DNA from: Bacteroidetes bacterium GWA2_31_9b
GTDB lineage: Bacteria; Bacteroidota; Bacteroidia; Bacteroidales; UBA12077
Direction of reading: 5' to 3'
Length of the DNA stretch: 33,889 nt
NCBI GenBank assembly: GCA_001769005.1
Contig: MENE01000137.1
Coordinates: 1 to 33,889, forward strand
This document shows positions 18,401-24,377 of the stretch, in pieces (positions within the stretch are counted from its first letter, which is position 1; each line of letters starts with the position of its first letter). The position numbers were made by a program, and so were the translations under genes. The notes beneath the pieces were generated by a model. It saw only the letters and a program-made list of their open reading frames with translations. It did no database searches and was not told the DNA's origin.

Positions 18401-18675
18401 GTATGACGAATATTCTAGAAAACAAAAAATTTACAAACCATGAAATAAAAATTGAAAAAGGAGATGCTTTTTATATTTTCTCTGATGGATATGCAGATCA
18501 ATTTGGTGGCGATGATGGTCGTAAATTGAGAAAAAAGAATATGAAAGATCTAATAGTTAGTTATCAAAATATTCCAATGAAAGAACAAAGCAAAGAACTT
18601 GAAAACTACATTGTGAATTGGATGGCTAATTACGAACAGGTTGATGATATTGTTGTAATTGGAAGAGGATTTTAA
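15487..18675 (+). CDS. Double beta-propeller transmembrane sensor with SpoIIE/PP2C phosphatase output
   Basis: A 1062-residue hybrid sensor. It has an uncleaved or cleaved signal helix (about 19-35), then 14 Reg_prop blades (about 40-650; thirteen carry a D.nGn.W.GT-like core, the fourth is degenerate), which suits two seven-blade propellers. A Y_Y_Y domain follows (about 690-755, ending PPFYKSWWF), one membrane helix (about 757-778), a coiled coil (780-825), and a cytoplasmic SpoIIE-type Ser/Thr phosphatase (about 830-1062). Metal-binding acids are intact: Asp852 (VSGDFYW), Asp869 (AVDCTGHGVPGAF), Asp931 (DGMDLAI), Asp1000 (FSDGYADQFGG) and Asp1053/1054. In Bacteroidota this extracellular architecture usually ends in a histidine kinase; here dephosphorylation is the output. 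The ATG at 15487 is the only reasonable start, which places a perfect terminator inside codons 10-21. Its substrate may be a SiaC- or STAS-type protein. Confidence 0.93.
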   Translation: MDPIHNQEIIKVIRLFKRITFFYAVFILFTSSVKGQTYYFDYYSVKEGLAQSKVYSVIQENQGYLWIGTESGVSKFDGVTFINYTTEDGLAEGGVKTLFKDSNGSIWMGHKSGGISVFINGEISIHPISSIIKGDITSFIEDNEKQLWVTTYGDGLIRIDNPYELDASKLTYEQYKGKRLSDRVVTSTKAFGDTLFFVTDLGIKKFNKSENSFSNYLPKGLTSYFPTTMMHQDRKGDIWFGTFHGGLYRYILKENKFVIYDSRDGLANNWISTIIEDSNGNIWVGTWGGGVTKFSGDSYKTYNNINGLIDPKIYCINEDVEGNILIGTNEHGLAVFKGEKFITYSTADGLADQQIWSVIEDKYKNFWFGTNKGISVYNPTAKEPSKKFTYYNQEKNSVGNQIRFLKNDRDGNLWVGTNDNGLNMYDFSTGRFIYNMVVNRYINSLIVTALDIDRQNQLWVGTIDGLVYYDINNDKSTILTQINGLSGNEISSIYVDSKDKVWVGVVNKGLNFIQDTLIKQVDIEGLLTPECMVEDKDGNIWIGTNNKGIFVYNGNQVIRTITQNDGLLSNLITQLNIDIENNIYVGTSQGLNKIDNKGNIHTYTEKSGFTGIEAKKNATYRDNDGNLWFGTVKGVVKYQPKMEIDVPKEPLTHISKLRVNLKDRIMKSDQKFNYRENSIIFDYNSICLTNPDAVKYQIMLDPADHEWRPVTDQTMVNYSSLAPDKYTFKVKAMNSSGVWNTEPVTYTFTISPPFYKSWWFISAIIILGSIGIISYIKVREKNLIKEKRILEEKVAERTAEVVQKSIEIEKKNKDITDSIKYAKRIQTAVLPPEIPFENTFVLYRPKDIVSGDFYWLETVGNKEMIAAVDCTGHGVPGAFLAILGHSMLTKIVREYGILQPAEILDRLDVEIISALHQKDVTGERIVNDGMDLAIMCYNKDTQILEYAGAYNPLFHIRNGELEEIKADRFPIGMTNILENKKFTNHEIKIEKGDAFYIFSDGYADQFGGDDGRKLRKKNMKDLIVSYQNIPMKEQSKELENYIVNWMANYEQVDDIVVIGRGF
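15516..15553 (+). terminator. Intrinsic terminator embedded in the start of the sensor-phosphatase gene
   Basis: A perfect 15-bp stem (15516-15530 with 15535-15549), including GTTATTCGCTT, has a four-base loop ATTT and eight T at 15546-15553. By position it would end the caspase transcript, but it overlaps codons 10-21 of the next open frame, where it encodes the basic n-region of the signal peptide. A ribosome starting at 15487 would melt it, so it may act as a translation-dependent attenuator. Confidence 0.85.
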
Positions 18676-18698
18676 ACCCTTAGAATAAATTAATTTAT

Positions 18699-18734
18699 TG
18701 ACCTTCAGTATCATATATTGAAGGTCATTTTTTT
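18699..18734 (+). terminator. Intrinsic terminator of the sensor-phosphatase gene
   Basis: A 9-bp stem (18699-18707 with 18719-18727) and an 11-nt loop are followed by seven T. It lies 23 nt after the stop codon and just before the end of the convergent LOG-family gene. Confidence 0.85.
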
Positions 18735-18741
18735 ATTTTGG

Positions 18742-19323
18742 TTATACTGCAGCAATATTTATAGCAGATTCGTCCCATTTTGGTGAAGTATTTATTGCTG
18801 AAATTATTTCTTCAGGAGTATCAACAGAAATCCACATTTTACGATGTTCTTCGCGCATAAATTTTTCTTCGATCATTTTATCTAGAAGTATAAACAAACT
18901 GTTGTAAAATCCATCAGTATTAACAAATACAAGAGGTTTTGTGAATTTACCCAATCGTTTTAAGGTAATAACCTCAAAAGTTTCCTCCAAAGTACCGGAA
19001 CCTCCGGGTAAAATTACAATTGCATCAACTCCTTCAATTAGTCCTTTTTTGCGTTCATGCATATCTTTAACAACAATGAGTTCAGAAACTTTTTTGTGTC
19101 CCCATTCAACATCCATCATAAATCCAGGAATTATTCCAATAATTTTTCCATTATTTTCTATAACAGTATCAGCCAGTTTGCCCATTAAGCCTACAGCACC
19201 ACCACCATAAACTGTTGTAATATTATTTTCTACAAGAACATTTGCTGTTCTTTCTGCTACTTCAAAATATTTCTGATTAACTTTATGACTAGATGCGCAA
19301 AACACACAAACTTTTAAAATCAT
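18742..19323 (-). CDS. LOG-family (TIGR00730) nucleotide 5'-monophosphate phosphoribohydrolase
   Basis: A 193-residue Rossmann-fold protein of the Lonely Guy family. Characterised members release the base from cytokinin or purine nucleoside 5'-monophosphates; in bacteria the true substrate is often unclear. The signature PGGSGTLEE lies at 106-114, preceded by the catalytic-site MHERK (88-92) and followed by a conserved Thr/Glu helix. The N-terminus (VCVFCASSHKVN) and the nucleotide-binding GGGAVGLMG (40-48) fit the family well. Length is typical. It is downstream of rpsT, but a terminator separates them, so it is probably transcribed alone. I see no exact promoter box in the short upstream gap. 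Confidence 0.92.
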   Translation of the reverse strand: MILKVCVFCASSHKVNQKYFEVAERTANVLVENNITTVYGGGAVGLMGKLADTVIENNGKIIGIIPGFMMDVEWGHKKVSELIVVKDMHERKKGLIEGVDAIVILPGGSGTLEETFEVITLKRLGKFTKPLVFVNTDGFYNSLFILLDKMIEEKFMREEHRKMWISVDTPEEIISAINTSPKWDESAINIAAV

Positions 19324-19365
19324 ATCTTGTTTTTTAAACGATAAAGGTATAAAAAGAACAAATAC

Positions 19366-19399
19366 AAAAAAGCCTTTCTCCGTTTGAAGAAAGGCTTTT
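19366..19399 (-). terminator. Intrinsic terminator of rpsT
   Basis: A 12-bp stem (19368-19379 with 19388-19399) and an 8-nt loop lead on the minus strand into a T run. It lies 17 nt after the rpsT stop codon. Confidence 0.88.
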
Positions 19400-19416
19400 A
19401 AAAAATATAGTAGTAA

Positions 19417-19668
19417 TTATAATTTATTCACTAATAAAGTTAAGCTTGATTTTAAGTTCGAAGCTTTATTTTTATGAATAACATTCTTTTTTGCTAATTT
19501 GTCTAGCATTGCAGTTACTTTTGGCAACATTTCTGTAGCTTCAGCTTTTTCAGTAGTAGCGCGTAATTTTTTAATCATATTACGAGTTGTTCTTGCATAA
19601 TATTTATTATGTAAAGTTACAATTTCGCTATGTCTCACTCTTTTTTCTGCCGACTTATGGTTTGCCAT
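19417..19668 (-). CDS. rpsT: 30S ribosomal protein S20
   Basis: S20 is a primary 16S rRNA-binding protein of the small subunit, forming a three-helix bundle near helices 9 and 44. The 83-residue, Lys/Arg-rich sequence starts MANHKSAEKRVRHSE and ends with the typical HKNKASNLKSSLTLLVNKL helix. Length and motifs match the family. It lies 33 nt downstream of tRNA-Glu on the same strand, with no promoter-like box in the gap, so the tRNA and rpsT are probably made as one precursor from the strong promoter at 19800-19830. The terminator follows directly. Confidence 0.97.
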   Translation of the reverse strand: MANHKSAEKRVRHSEIVTLHNKYYARTTRNMIKKLRATTEKAEATEMLPKVTAMLDKLAKKNVIHKNKASNLKSSLTLLVNKL

Positions 19669-19701
19669 AATTCTTTTCTCCTTAATTCATTTTAAATTTT
19701 G

Positions 19702-19773
19702 TAGTCCGTAGGGGAATCGAACCCCTGTTACCAGGATGAAAACCTGACGTCCTAACCCCTAGACGAACGGACC
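19702..19773 (-). tRNA. tRNA-Glu (anticodon TTC)
   Basis: The minus strand folds into a complete cloverleaf beginning GGTCCGTTCGTC, with anticodon loop containing TTC flanked by CAGG/CCTG, T arm GGTTCGATT, and a 7-bp acceptor stem whose first pair is G1-U72. CCA is not encoded. The same 5' sequence is common in Bacteroidota tRNA-Glu. It has a near-perfect promoter 27 nt upstream. Confidence 0.97.
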
Positions 19774-19799
19774 AAATTCAAGTTCGAAACTTGGTGGTG

Positions 19800-19830
19800 C
19801 AAAAGTAAATGATTTTTTATTTCCTGCAAA
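19800..19830 (-). promoter_or_regulatory. Strong Bacteroidota-type promoter of tRNA-Glu/rpsT
   Basis: On the minus strand, TTTG (19830-19827) is followed after 19 nt by TACTTTTG (19807-19800). Both elements and the spacing match the Bacteroidota consensus exactly. The predicted start near 19793 gives a leader of about 20 nt before the mature tRNA. Confidence 0.85.
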
Positions 19831-19917
19831 TATTTTTAGAAAATTTATTTAAAAAAAGCACAATTATTTTCTTTTTTAACAAATTCGTAATAAAAACAAA
19901 CATTAACGATTTGAAAA

Positions 19918-21279
19918 TTATTGATTTATTAACTTTTTAGAAAAATCTATTAAGTTGATTCCTGAAAAACTTCCACTACTCATTAATAATATGTTCTTAT
20001 TTTTAAGATTTAAACTTTCAATAAATTGAATCAAATCTTTTTGTTCTGTAAAAACAATCAGTTTAGAATTGCCAAACGATTCACTAACTTGTTTTTTACT
20101 TATTGGGGCAAGCTTTTTATGTGCTATTACTTCCGGATTGTAGTAAACAACCGGAATGTCTGCAAGATCCATTGTTCCATTATATTCTTTTAAAAAATTT
20201 GCATTTAAACTACTGAAAGTATGTAATTCCATAACTGCAACAAGCTCTTTATTTGCAAACTGATTTTTTACTGCATTTACTGTTGCCTTAAGTTTTGATG
20301 GTGAATGAGCAAAATCTCTGAAAATCTTTGTATCTGAGTTCTCATTTAATAATTCCAAACGTTTTGAAGCCCCTTTAAAATGCGATATAGCTTCATAAAA
20401 TTCATCATTACTTATATTTAATTTATTGCAAACCAGCTTAGCACCACTTATATTTTGAAGATTATGTTCTCCAAAAATTTCGAGGGGAATTTCTGAATTC
20501 TTATAAATTAAAAATGTTTTATCCTTTTTCTGAGTATATGGGTGAACATCATAAGCTGTTTTTTTAATTTTATTATTTGATTTATCAACAATAACATTTA
20601 AAACCGGATCATTTTTATAATAAAAAAGTTCTCCATTTTTTTCAATTTGCTCAATAAATAAACTGAATTGTTCTTTGTAATTCTCAAATGTTGGAAAAAC
20701 ATTCATATGATCCCATGCTATACCACTAATTAAAGCAATATTTGGTTTATATAAATGAAATTTTGGTCTGAGATCAAGAGTTGATGATAAATATTCATCA
20801 CCTTCAAATATTGCTACCGGAGCCGATTCTGAAAGACTTACCATGGTTTCAAATCCTTCAATCTGAGCACCTACCATGAAATCAAAATTTTTGTTGTGAT
20901 AATTTAAAACATGCATAATCATTGATGTAATAGTTGTTTTACCATGACTACCACCAATTACTACACGAGTTTTGTTTTTAGTTTGTTCATACAAATATTC
21001 AGGATATGAATAAATCTTCAGATTTAATTCTCGGGCACGAATCAACTCAGGATTATCATCACGGGCATGCATACCTAAAATAATTGCATCAAGTTTAGAA
21101 TTAATTTTCTTCTTATCCCAACCTATTTCTATAGGTAATAATCCATGCTTTGCAAGATTGGTTCTTGATGGTTCGAAAATTTCATCATCCGATCCGGTAA
21201 CCTGATATCCTTTTTTGTGTAAGGTAATGGCGAGATTATGCATTGCGCTTCCACCAATAGCTATAAAATGAACATTCAT
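19918..21279 (-). CDS. mpl: Mpl-like UDP-N-acetylmuramate:tripeptide Mur ligase
   Basis: A 453-residue Mur ligase that most resembles Mpl, the enzyme that reattaches recycled L-Ala-gamma-D-Glu-meso-DAP tripeptide to UDP-MurNAc for peptidoglycan reuse. Three domains are visible: an N-terminal UDP-binding Rossmann domain starting HFIAIGGSAMHNLA (MurC/Mpl type); a central ATPase with P-loop GGSHGKTT (109-116), the FEGDEYLSS motif (Mpl-like) and SGIAWDHMNVFPT; and a C-terminal domain with HFKGASKRLELL, FRDFAHSPSKL and the MELHTFSSLN segment. I chose ATG 21279 because the sequence from there begins exactly at the family's Rossmann strand; the longer frame from 21348 adds 23 unrelated residues. It is divergent from the MBL gene, with a 99-nt shared gap. 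MurC itself is an alternative but less likely given the motifs. Confidence 0.9.
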   Translation of the reverse strand: MNVHFIAIGGSAMHNLAITLHKKGYQVTGSDDEIFEPSRTNLAKHGLLPIEIGWDKKKINSKLDAIILGMHARDDNPELIRARELNLKIYSYPEYLYEQTKNKTRVVIGGSHGKTTITSMIMHVLNYHNKNFDFMVGAQIEGFETMVSLSESAPVAIFEGDEYLSSTLDLRPKFHLYKPNIALISGIAWDHMNVFPTFENYKEQFSLFIEQIEKNGELFYYKNDPVLNVIVDKSNNKIKKTAYDVHPYTQKKDKTFLIYKNSEIPLEIFGEHNLQNISGAKLVCNKLNISNDEFYEAISHFKGASKRLELLNENSDTKIFRDFAHSPSKLKATVNAVKNQFANKELVAVMELHTFSSLNANFLKEYNGTMDLADIPVVYYNPEVIAHKKLAPISKKQVSESFGNSKLIVFTEQKDLIQFIESLNLKNKNILLMSSGSFSGINLIDFSKKLINQ

Positions 21280-21378
21280 TATATTATATTTGTAATAGTA
21301 ATTTTGCTGTGAAGATACTAATTTTAGTAAATAATTATATCGCTTCATTCGTTAGTATTTACTTTAAACCATTTAAAT

Positions 21379-22212
21379 ATGAAACTATTTCCAATACATA
21401 TAACAAATTTTAAAATTGATGGAGGGGCTATGTTTGGTGTAGTACCTAAAGTTATGTGGCAAGTTAAATATCATGCTGATGAGAATAACCTTTGTAACTG
21501 GGCTTTAAGATCTTTATTAATTGATACCGGAAGCAGAGTAATATTAATTGATAATGGTTATGGTGATAAACAGGATGAAAAATATTTCAAACATGTTTAT
21601 TTAAATGGTGGCGATGGTTTGGACGGTGCATTAAAAAAACACGGATATTCTTTTAATGATGTAACAGATGTAATTTTAACTCATTTACATGCTGATCATT
21701 GCGGAGGGGGAGTAAAATATAATTCTGATAAAACAGGTTATGAATTAACATTTAAAAATGCAAAATATTGGGTTAGCAAACCACATTGGGATTGGGCTAT
21801 GAATCCAAATAAGCAGGAAGGTGCAGCTTTTCTGAAGGAAAACCTTATACCCATGCAGGAAAGCGGAAAACTTAAGTTTATTGAAAAAAATACTGAACTG
21901 TATCCTGATATTAATCTTCGTTTATACAATGGTCATACCGTAGGACAAATAATTCCATTTATAAATACAGGTAGTAAAACTTATGTTTTTGTTGCAGATC
22001 TTATTCCATCTACTGCACATATTCCTTTGGTTTGGAACATGGCTTACGATGTTCATCCTATGGTTACACTAAAAGAAAAAGAAGATTTTTTAAATGAAGC
22101 GGCAGATAATAATTATACTCTTATTTTTCAGCACGATTTGTATAATGAATGTTGTACAGTTCATAAAACTGAAAAAGGGGTAAGAGTTAAAGAAACATTT
22201 CCTTTGATTTAA
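21379..22212 (+). CDS. MBL-fold metallo-hydrolase
   Basis: A 277-residue metallo-beta-lactamase-fold hydrolase with a complete two-metal site: His102, His104, Asp106 and His107 in THLHADHCGG, His187 in NGHTVG, Asp208 in FVADLIPS and His253 in FQHDL. The arrangement resembles the group that includes AHL lactonase and methyl parathion hydrolase, with a short N-terminal beta segment (FKIDGGAMFGVVPK) typical of them. The substrate cannot be assigned from sequence. No signal peptide is seen, so it is cytoplasmic. It is the first gene of a tight four-gene series (gaps of 19, 18 and 23 nt) with a DUF1353-like protein, an NdpA-like protein and a small membrane protein. Confidence 0.92.
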   Translation: MKLFPIHITNFKIDGGAMFGVVPKVMWQVKYHADENNLCNWALRSLLIDTGSRVILIDNGYGDKQDEKYFKHVYLNGGDGLDGALKKHGYSFNDVTDVILTHLHADHCGGGVKYNSDKTGYELTFKNAKYWVSKPHWDWAMNPNKQEGAAFLKENLIPMQESGKLKFIEKNTELYPDINLRLYNGHTVGQIIPFINTGSKTYVFVADLIPSTAHIPLVWNMAYDVHPMVTLKEKEDFLNEAADNNYTLIFQHDLYNECCTVHKTEKGVRVKETFPLI

Positions 22213-22231
22213 GAAATTAAATATTTTTAAA

Positions 22232-22669
22232 ATGATACGTTCAAAATCACAAAGAAGAGTTTATAAATTTGTACACACACAAGATACATCAATACAAACA
22301 AATATTTATGGACGGATTTTTGAAACGGAATGGTTAAAAGTTGAATCCAATGGAATTATAACTGTTAAAGGATCGAATAATAGAGGATATGCATGGGATG
22401 GATGTTCTCCAAAATTTAATATATTACAGTTTACATGTGGTACTCCCGACGGGATGCTTGTGTATGAAACATGTTTTCCTATAACCTATTATGCATCAAT
22501 GTTTCACGATGCAATATATCAGTATAAAAAAGAAATAGATATTACTCGAAAAGAAACCGACAATCTATTTAAAGAGAACCTTAAAAAAGCTGACTTTATG
22601 TGGTGGTGGCTTTATTATTTTGCGGTTTGGGCTTTTGGATGGATTAGAGGAAAATGGAAAGTAAAATAA
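22232..22669 (+). CDS. DUF1353-like protein
   Basis: A 145-residue protein of unknown function. The segment GYAWDGCSPKF (about 50-60), followed later by TYYASMFHDAIYQY (about 89-102), resembles the DUF1353 family, in which a W-DG-S-P stretch and an A-x-x-HD motif are conserved. The conserved His-Asp pair suggests a metal site, but no activity is known. The C-terminus has a Trp-rich hydrophobic helix (FMWWWLYYFAVWAFGWI), probably membrane-associated. DUF1353 proteins are often found in phages, yet there are no other phage genes here and base composition is like the neighbours. The assignment is tentative. It is co-directional with the MBL gene (19-nt gap). Confidence 0.6.
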   Translation: MIRSKSQRRVYKFVHTQDTSIQTNIYGRIFETEWLKVESNGIITVKGSNNRGYAWDGCSPKFNILQFTCGTPDGMLVYETCFPITYYASMFHDAIYQYKKEIDITRKETDNLFKENLKKADFMWWWLYYFAVWAFGWIRGKWKVK

Positions 22670-22687
22670 ATTGTAATAATAATAAAA

Positions 22688-23737
22688 ATGATCATGCATA
22701 AACTTACAGATAGTACAATTGATAAGCTGGTTATTCATAAAGTTGGAAAAAAAAATCAGGATGAAAATATCCGGTTTTCAAAAAACCTGATTAAACTGAA
22801 TGATGATTTAAAAGATTTATTAGTTCGATATTTTCTTACTCCTTTTAAATCGGAAGAGTATTTTAATTTTTACCACGATTCGGATTTAAATCTGAACGAA
22901 GTATATCATTATGTTACAAAAATATTTTCTGAACCCGATTCATTCATTGAACAGTCTCGTAATCTTGCAAAACATTTGTACGAAAATTCAACTCATCCGA
23001 ATATAAATGGGGGTGAGTTTTATGTTGTGTACTTTAAACAATGCGAGTTTAACTATGAAATGGTTGATGCAATAGGATTATTTAAGTCGGAAACAAGAGA
23101 TACTTTTTTAAGAGTTTATTCAAATGATGAAAATTTTATTGTTGAAAGTGAACAAGGTATTGATATTAAGAAACTCGATAAAGGCTGTTTAATTATGAAT
23201 GTTGAAAATGAGAAAGGTTATATAGTTTCATCGGTTGATAAATTAAGCAAGGGTGAAGATGCCCGATATTGGATTGATGATTTTTTAAAAATCAAACAGC
23301 GCGAAGATGATTACTTTAAAACAGGTCAGGTAATTAAAATGTATAAAGAATTTGTTGTAAATAAATTATCGGATGAATTTCAGGTTACTAAAGCAGATCA
23401 GGCTGATATGTTAAATAAAACTAAGAAATTCTTTAAGGAAAATGATAATTTCGAGATGGAAGCTTTTGCAGGTAAAGTATTTGAACAACCTGAAATTATT
23501 GATACCTTTAATAAATTCAGGGTTGATTATGAAAACGAAAACGATCTCGAATTACCTTCCGAGTTCGAAATATCAGGAAATGCATTTAAGAAACAATCAA
23601 AATCGTTAAAAAGTGTAATTAAGTTAGATAAGAATTTCCATATTTATGTGCATGGGAATAGAGATTTTATTGTAAAAGGATTCGATGAAAAAACAGGATT
23701 GAAGTTTTACCAGGTATTTTTTAAACAAGAAAATTAA
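22688..23737 (+). CDS. Nucleoid-associated protein, NdpA/YejK family
   Basis: A 349-residue cytoplasmic protein of the 37-kDa nucleoid-associated family (E. coli YejK/NdpA). The role of the family is poorly understood; members associate with the nucleoid. Visible family-like segments are the N-terminal TIDKLVIHKVGKK, the central GGEFYVVYFKQCEFNYEMVDAIGLFKSE (seen in parts, about 105-132), a SKGEDARYWIDDFLKI helix (about 189-204) and a C-terminal beta region ending FYQVFFKQEN. The start could be ATG 22688 or ATG 22694 (two residues shorter). It is the third gene of the MBL series with an 18-nt gap. Confidence 0.85.
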   Translation: MIMHKLTDSTIDKLVIHKVGKKNQDENIRFSKNLIKLNDDLKDLLVRYFLTPFKSEEYFNFYHDSDLNLNEVYHYVTKIFSEPDSFIEQSRNLAKHLYENSTHPNINGGEFYVVYFKQCEFNYEMVDAIGLFKSETRDTFLRVYSNDENFIVESEQGIDIKKLDKGCLIMNVENEKGYIVSSVDKLSKGEDARYWIDDFLKIKQREDDYFKTGQVIKMYKEFVVNKLSDEFQVTKADQADMLNKTKKFFKENDNFEMEAFAGKVFEQPEIIDTFNKFRVDYENENDLELPSEFEISGNAFKKQSKSLKSVIKLDKNFHIYVHGNRDFIVKGFDEKTGLKFYQVFFKQEN

Positions 23738-23760
23738 TTTTATTTAATTCAATATTAAGT

Positions 23761-23982
23761 ATGAAAATAAGAAAGAAAGGATATTGGTGGCTCTTAACAC
23801 TTACGATATTTTTTACAGTATTAGCAATAACAACAATTTTACCTGTAGAAACTGCTAGTAAAGTTAGTATGTTGGGCTACAAAGCACATTGTACATTTAC
23901 TCCAATAAGTACAATTCTTTGTATTTTACCGGCAGGTTTTGTGTGTTTTATTCGTAAAAGGTTTTTTGTAAGCTATAAATAA
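23761..23982 (+). CDS. Small two-helix membrane protein of unknown function
   Basis: The 73-residue protein is mostly hydrophobic: a basic N-terminus (MKIRKKG), one membrane helix at about 8-27, a second at about 44-64, and a basic C-terminal tail (RKRFFVSYK). By the positive-inside rule both ends face the cytoplasm. Two cysteines (Cys44 and Cys53) flank the start of the second helix. I recognise no family. It starts 23 nt after the NdpA gene and ends only 2 nt from the end of the convergent SiaC gene, so the two transcripts probably overlap at their 3' ends. It could be over-called, but length, start context and codon use look real. Confidence 0.65.
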   Translation: MKIRKKGYWWLLTLTIFFTVLAITTILPVETASKVSMLGYKAHCTFTPISTILCILPAGFVCFIRKRFFVSYK

Positions 23983-23984
23983 AA

Positions 23985-24365
23985 CTATTGAATTTGAACC
24001 AATTCAAAAGGGATTTCAATAGCGGATTTAAACTCTTCTCCTTTTTCTTCAATAAAGGTATCGTCGGCATTGAAATACCACGATATATTGATTTTTTTTC
24101 CGGTTTGTAAAACTTTTTGAAGAGTGAATAATATTTCGTAAATAAATTTCCCTGAAAGAGAATTAAAATAATCAAGCCTAAAAATTAAATGGGTTTGTTC
24201 ATTTGGATTCAAAGTATAAACTTCGAGCCATTGAATAAGTGGAATAAAAAATTTTGATGATTCTTCAGGAAAAGAGTTTCCAGTTATTTCAAAAATGTTT
24301 TTGTGAGGATTAAAATCAATTTTGGGTTTATCTTCAGAACCTTCACAAAAATATCTCTCAAACAT
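23985..24365 (-). CDS. SiaC-family (DUF1987) regulatory phosphoprotein
   Basis: A 126-residue single-domain protein matching SiaC/DUF1987. In Pseudomonas aeruginosa SiaC is phosphorylated by SiaB, dephosphorylated by the PP2C phosphatase SiaA, and in the unphosphorylated form activates a diguanylate cyclase. The family pattern is visible: PKIDFNPHKNIFEITGNSFPE (in parts, 14-34), then the hydrophobic helix with WLEVYTLNP (46-54), the strand-helix HLIFRLDYFNSLSGKF (59-74) and KKINISWYF. The usual FNT-S phosphosite region here reads FNSLS, so Ser69 replaces the commonly seen Thr; it is still phosphorylatable. The gene follows the SiaB-like kinase after 12 nt on the same strand, so they form one operon. 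No diguanylate cyclase is present in the window, so its target is unknown. Confidence 0.87.
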   Translation of the reverse strand: MFERYFCEGSEDKPKIDFNPHKNIFEITGNSFPEESSKFFIPLIQWLEVYTLNPNEQTHLIFRLDYFNSLSGKFIYEILFTLQKVLQTGKKINISWYFNADDTFIEEKGEEFKSAIEIPFELVQIQ

Positions 24366-24377
24366 AACTACAAATTA

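Noticed and set aside
21280..21348. N-terminal extension of the Mpl-like ligase to 21348
   Set aside because: The protein family begins directly with the Rossmann strand at ATG 21279; the 23 extra residues look like translated non-coding DNA.
22232..22669. Prophage remnant suggested by a DUF1353-like gene
   Set aside because: No integrase, capsid, tail, lysis or attachment sequences are nearby, and the neighbours are ordinary chromosomal genes with similar composition.
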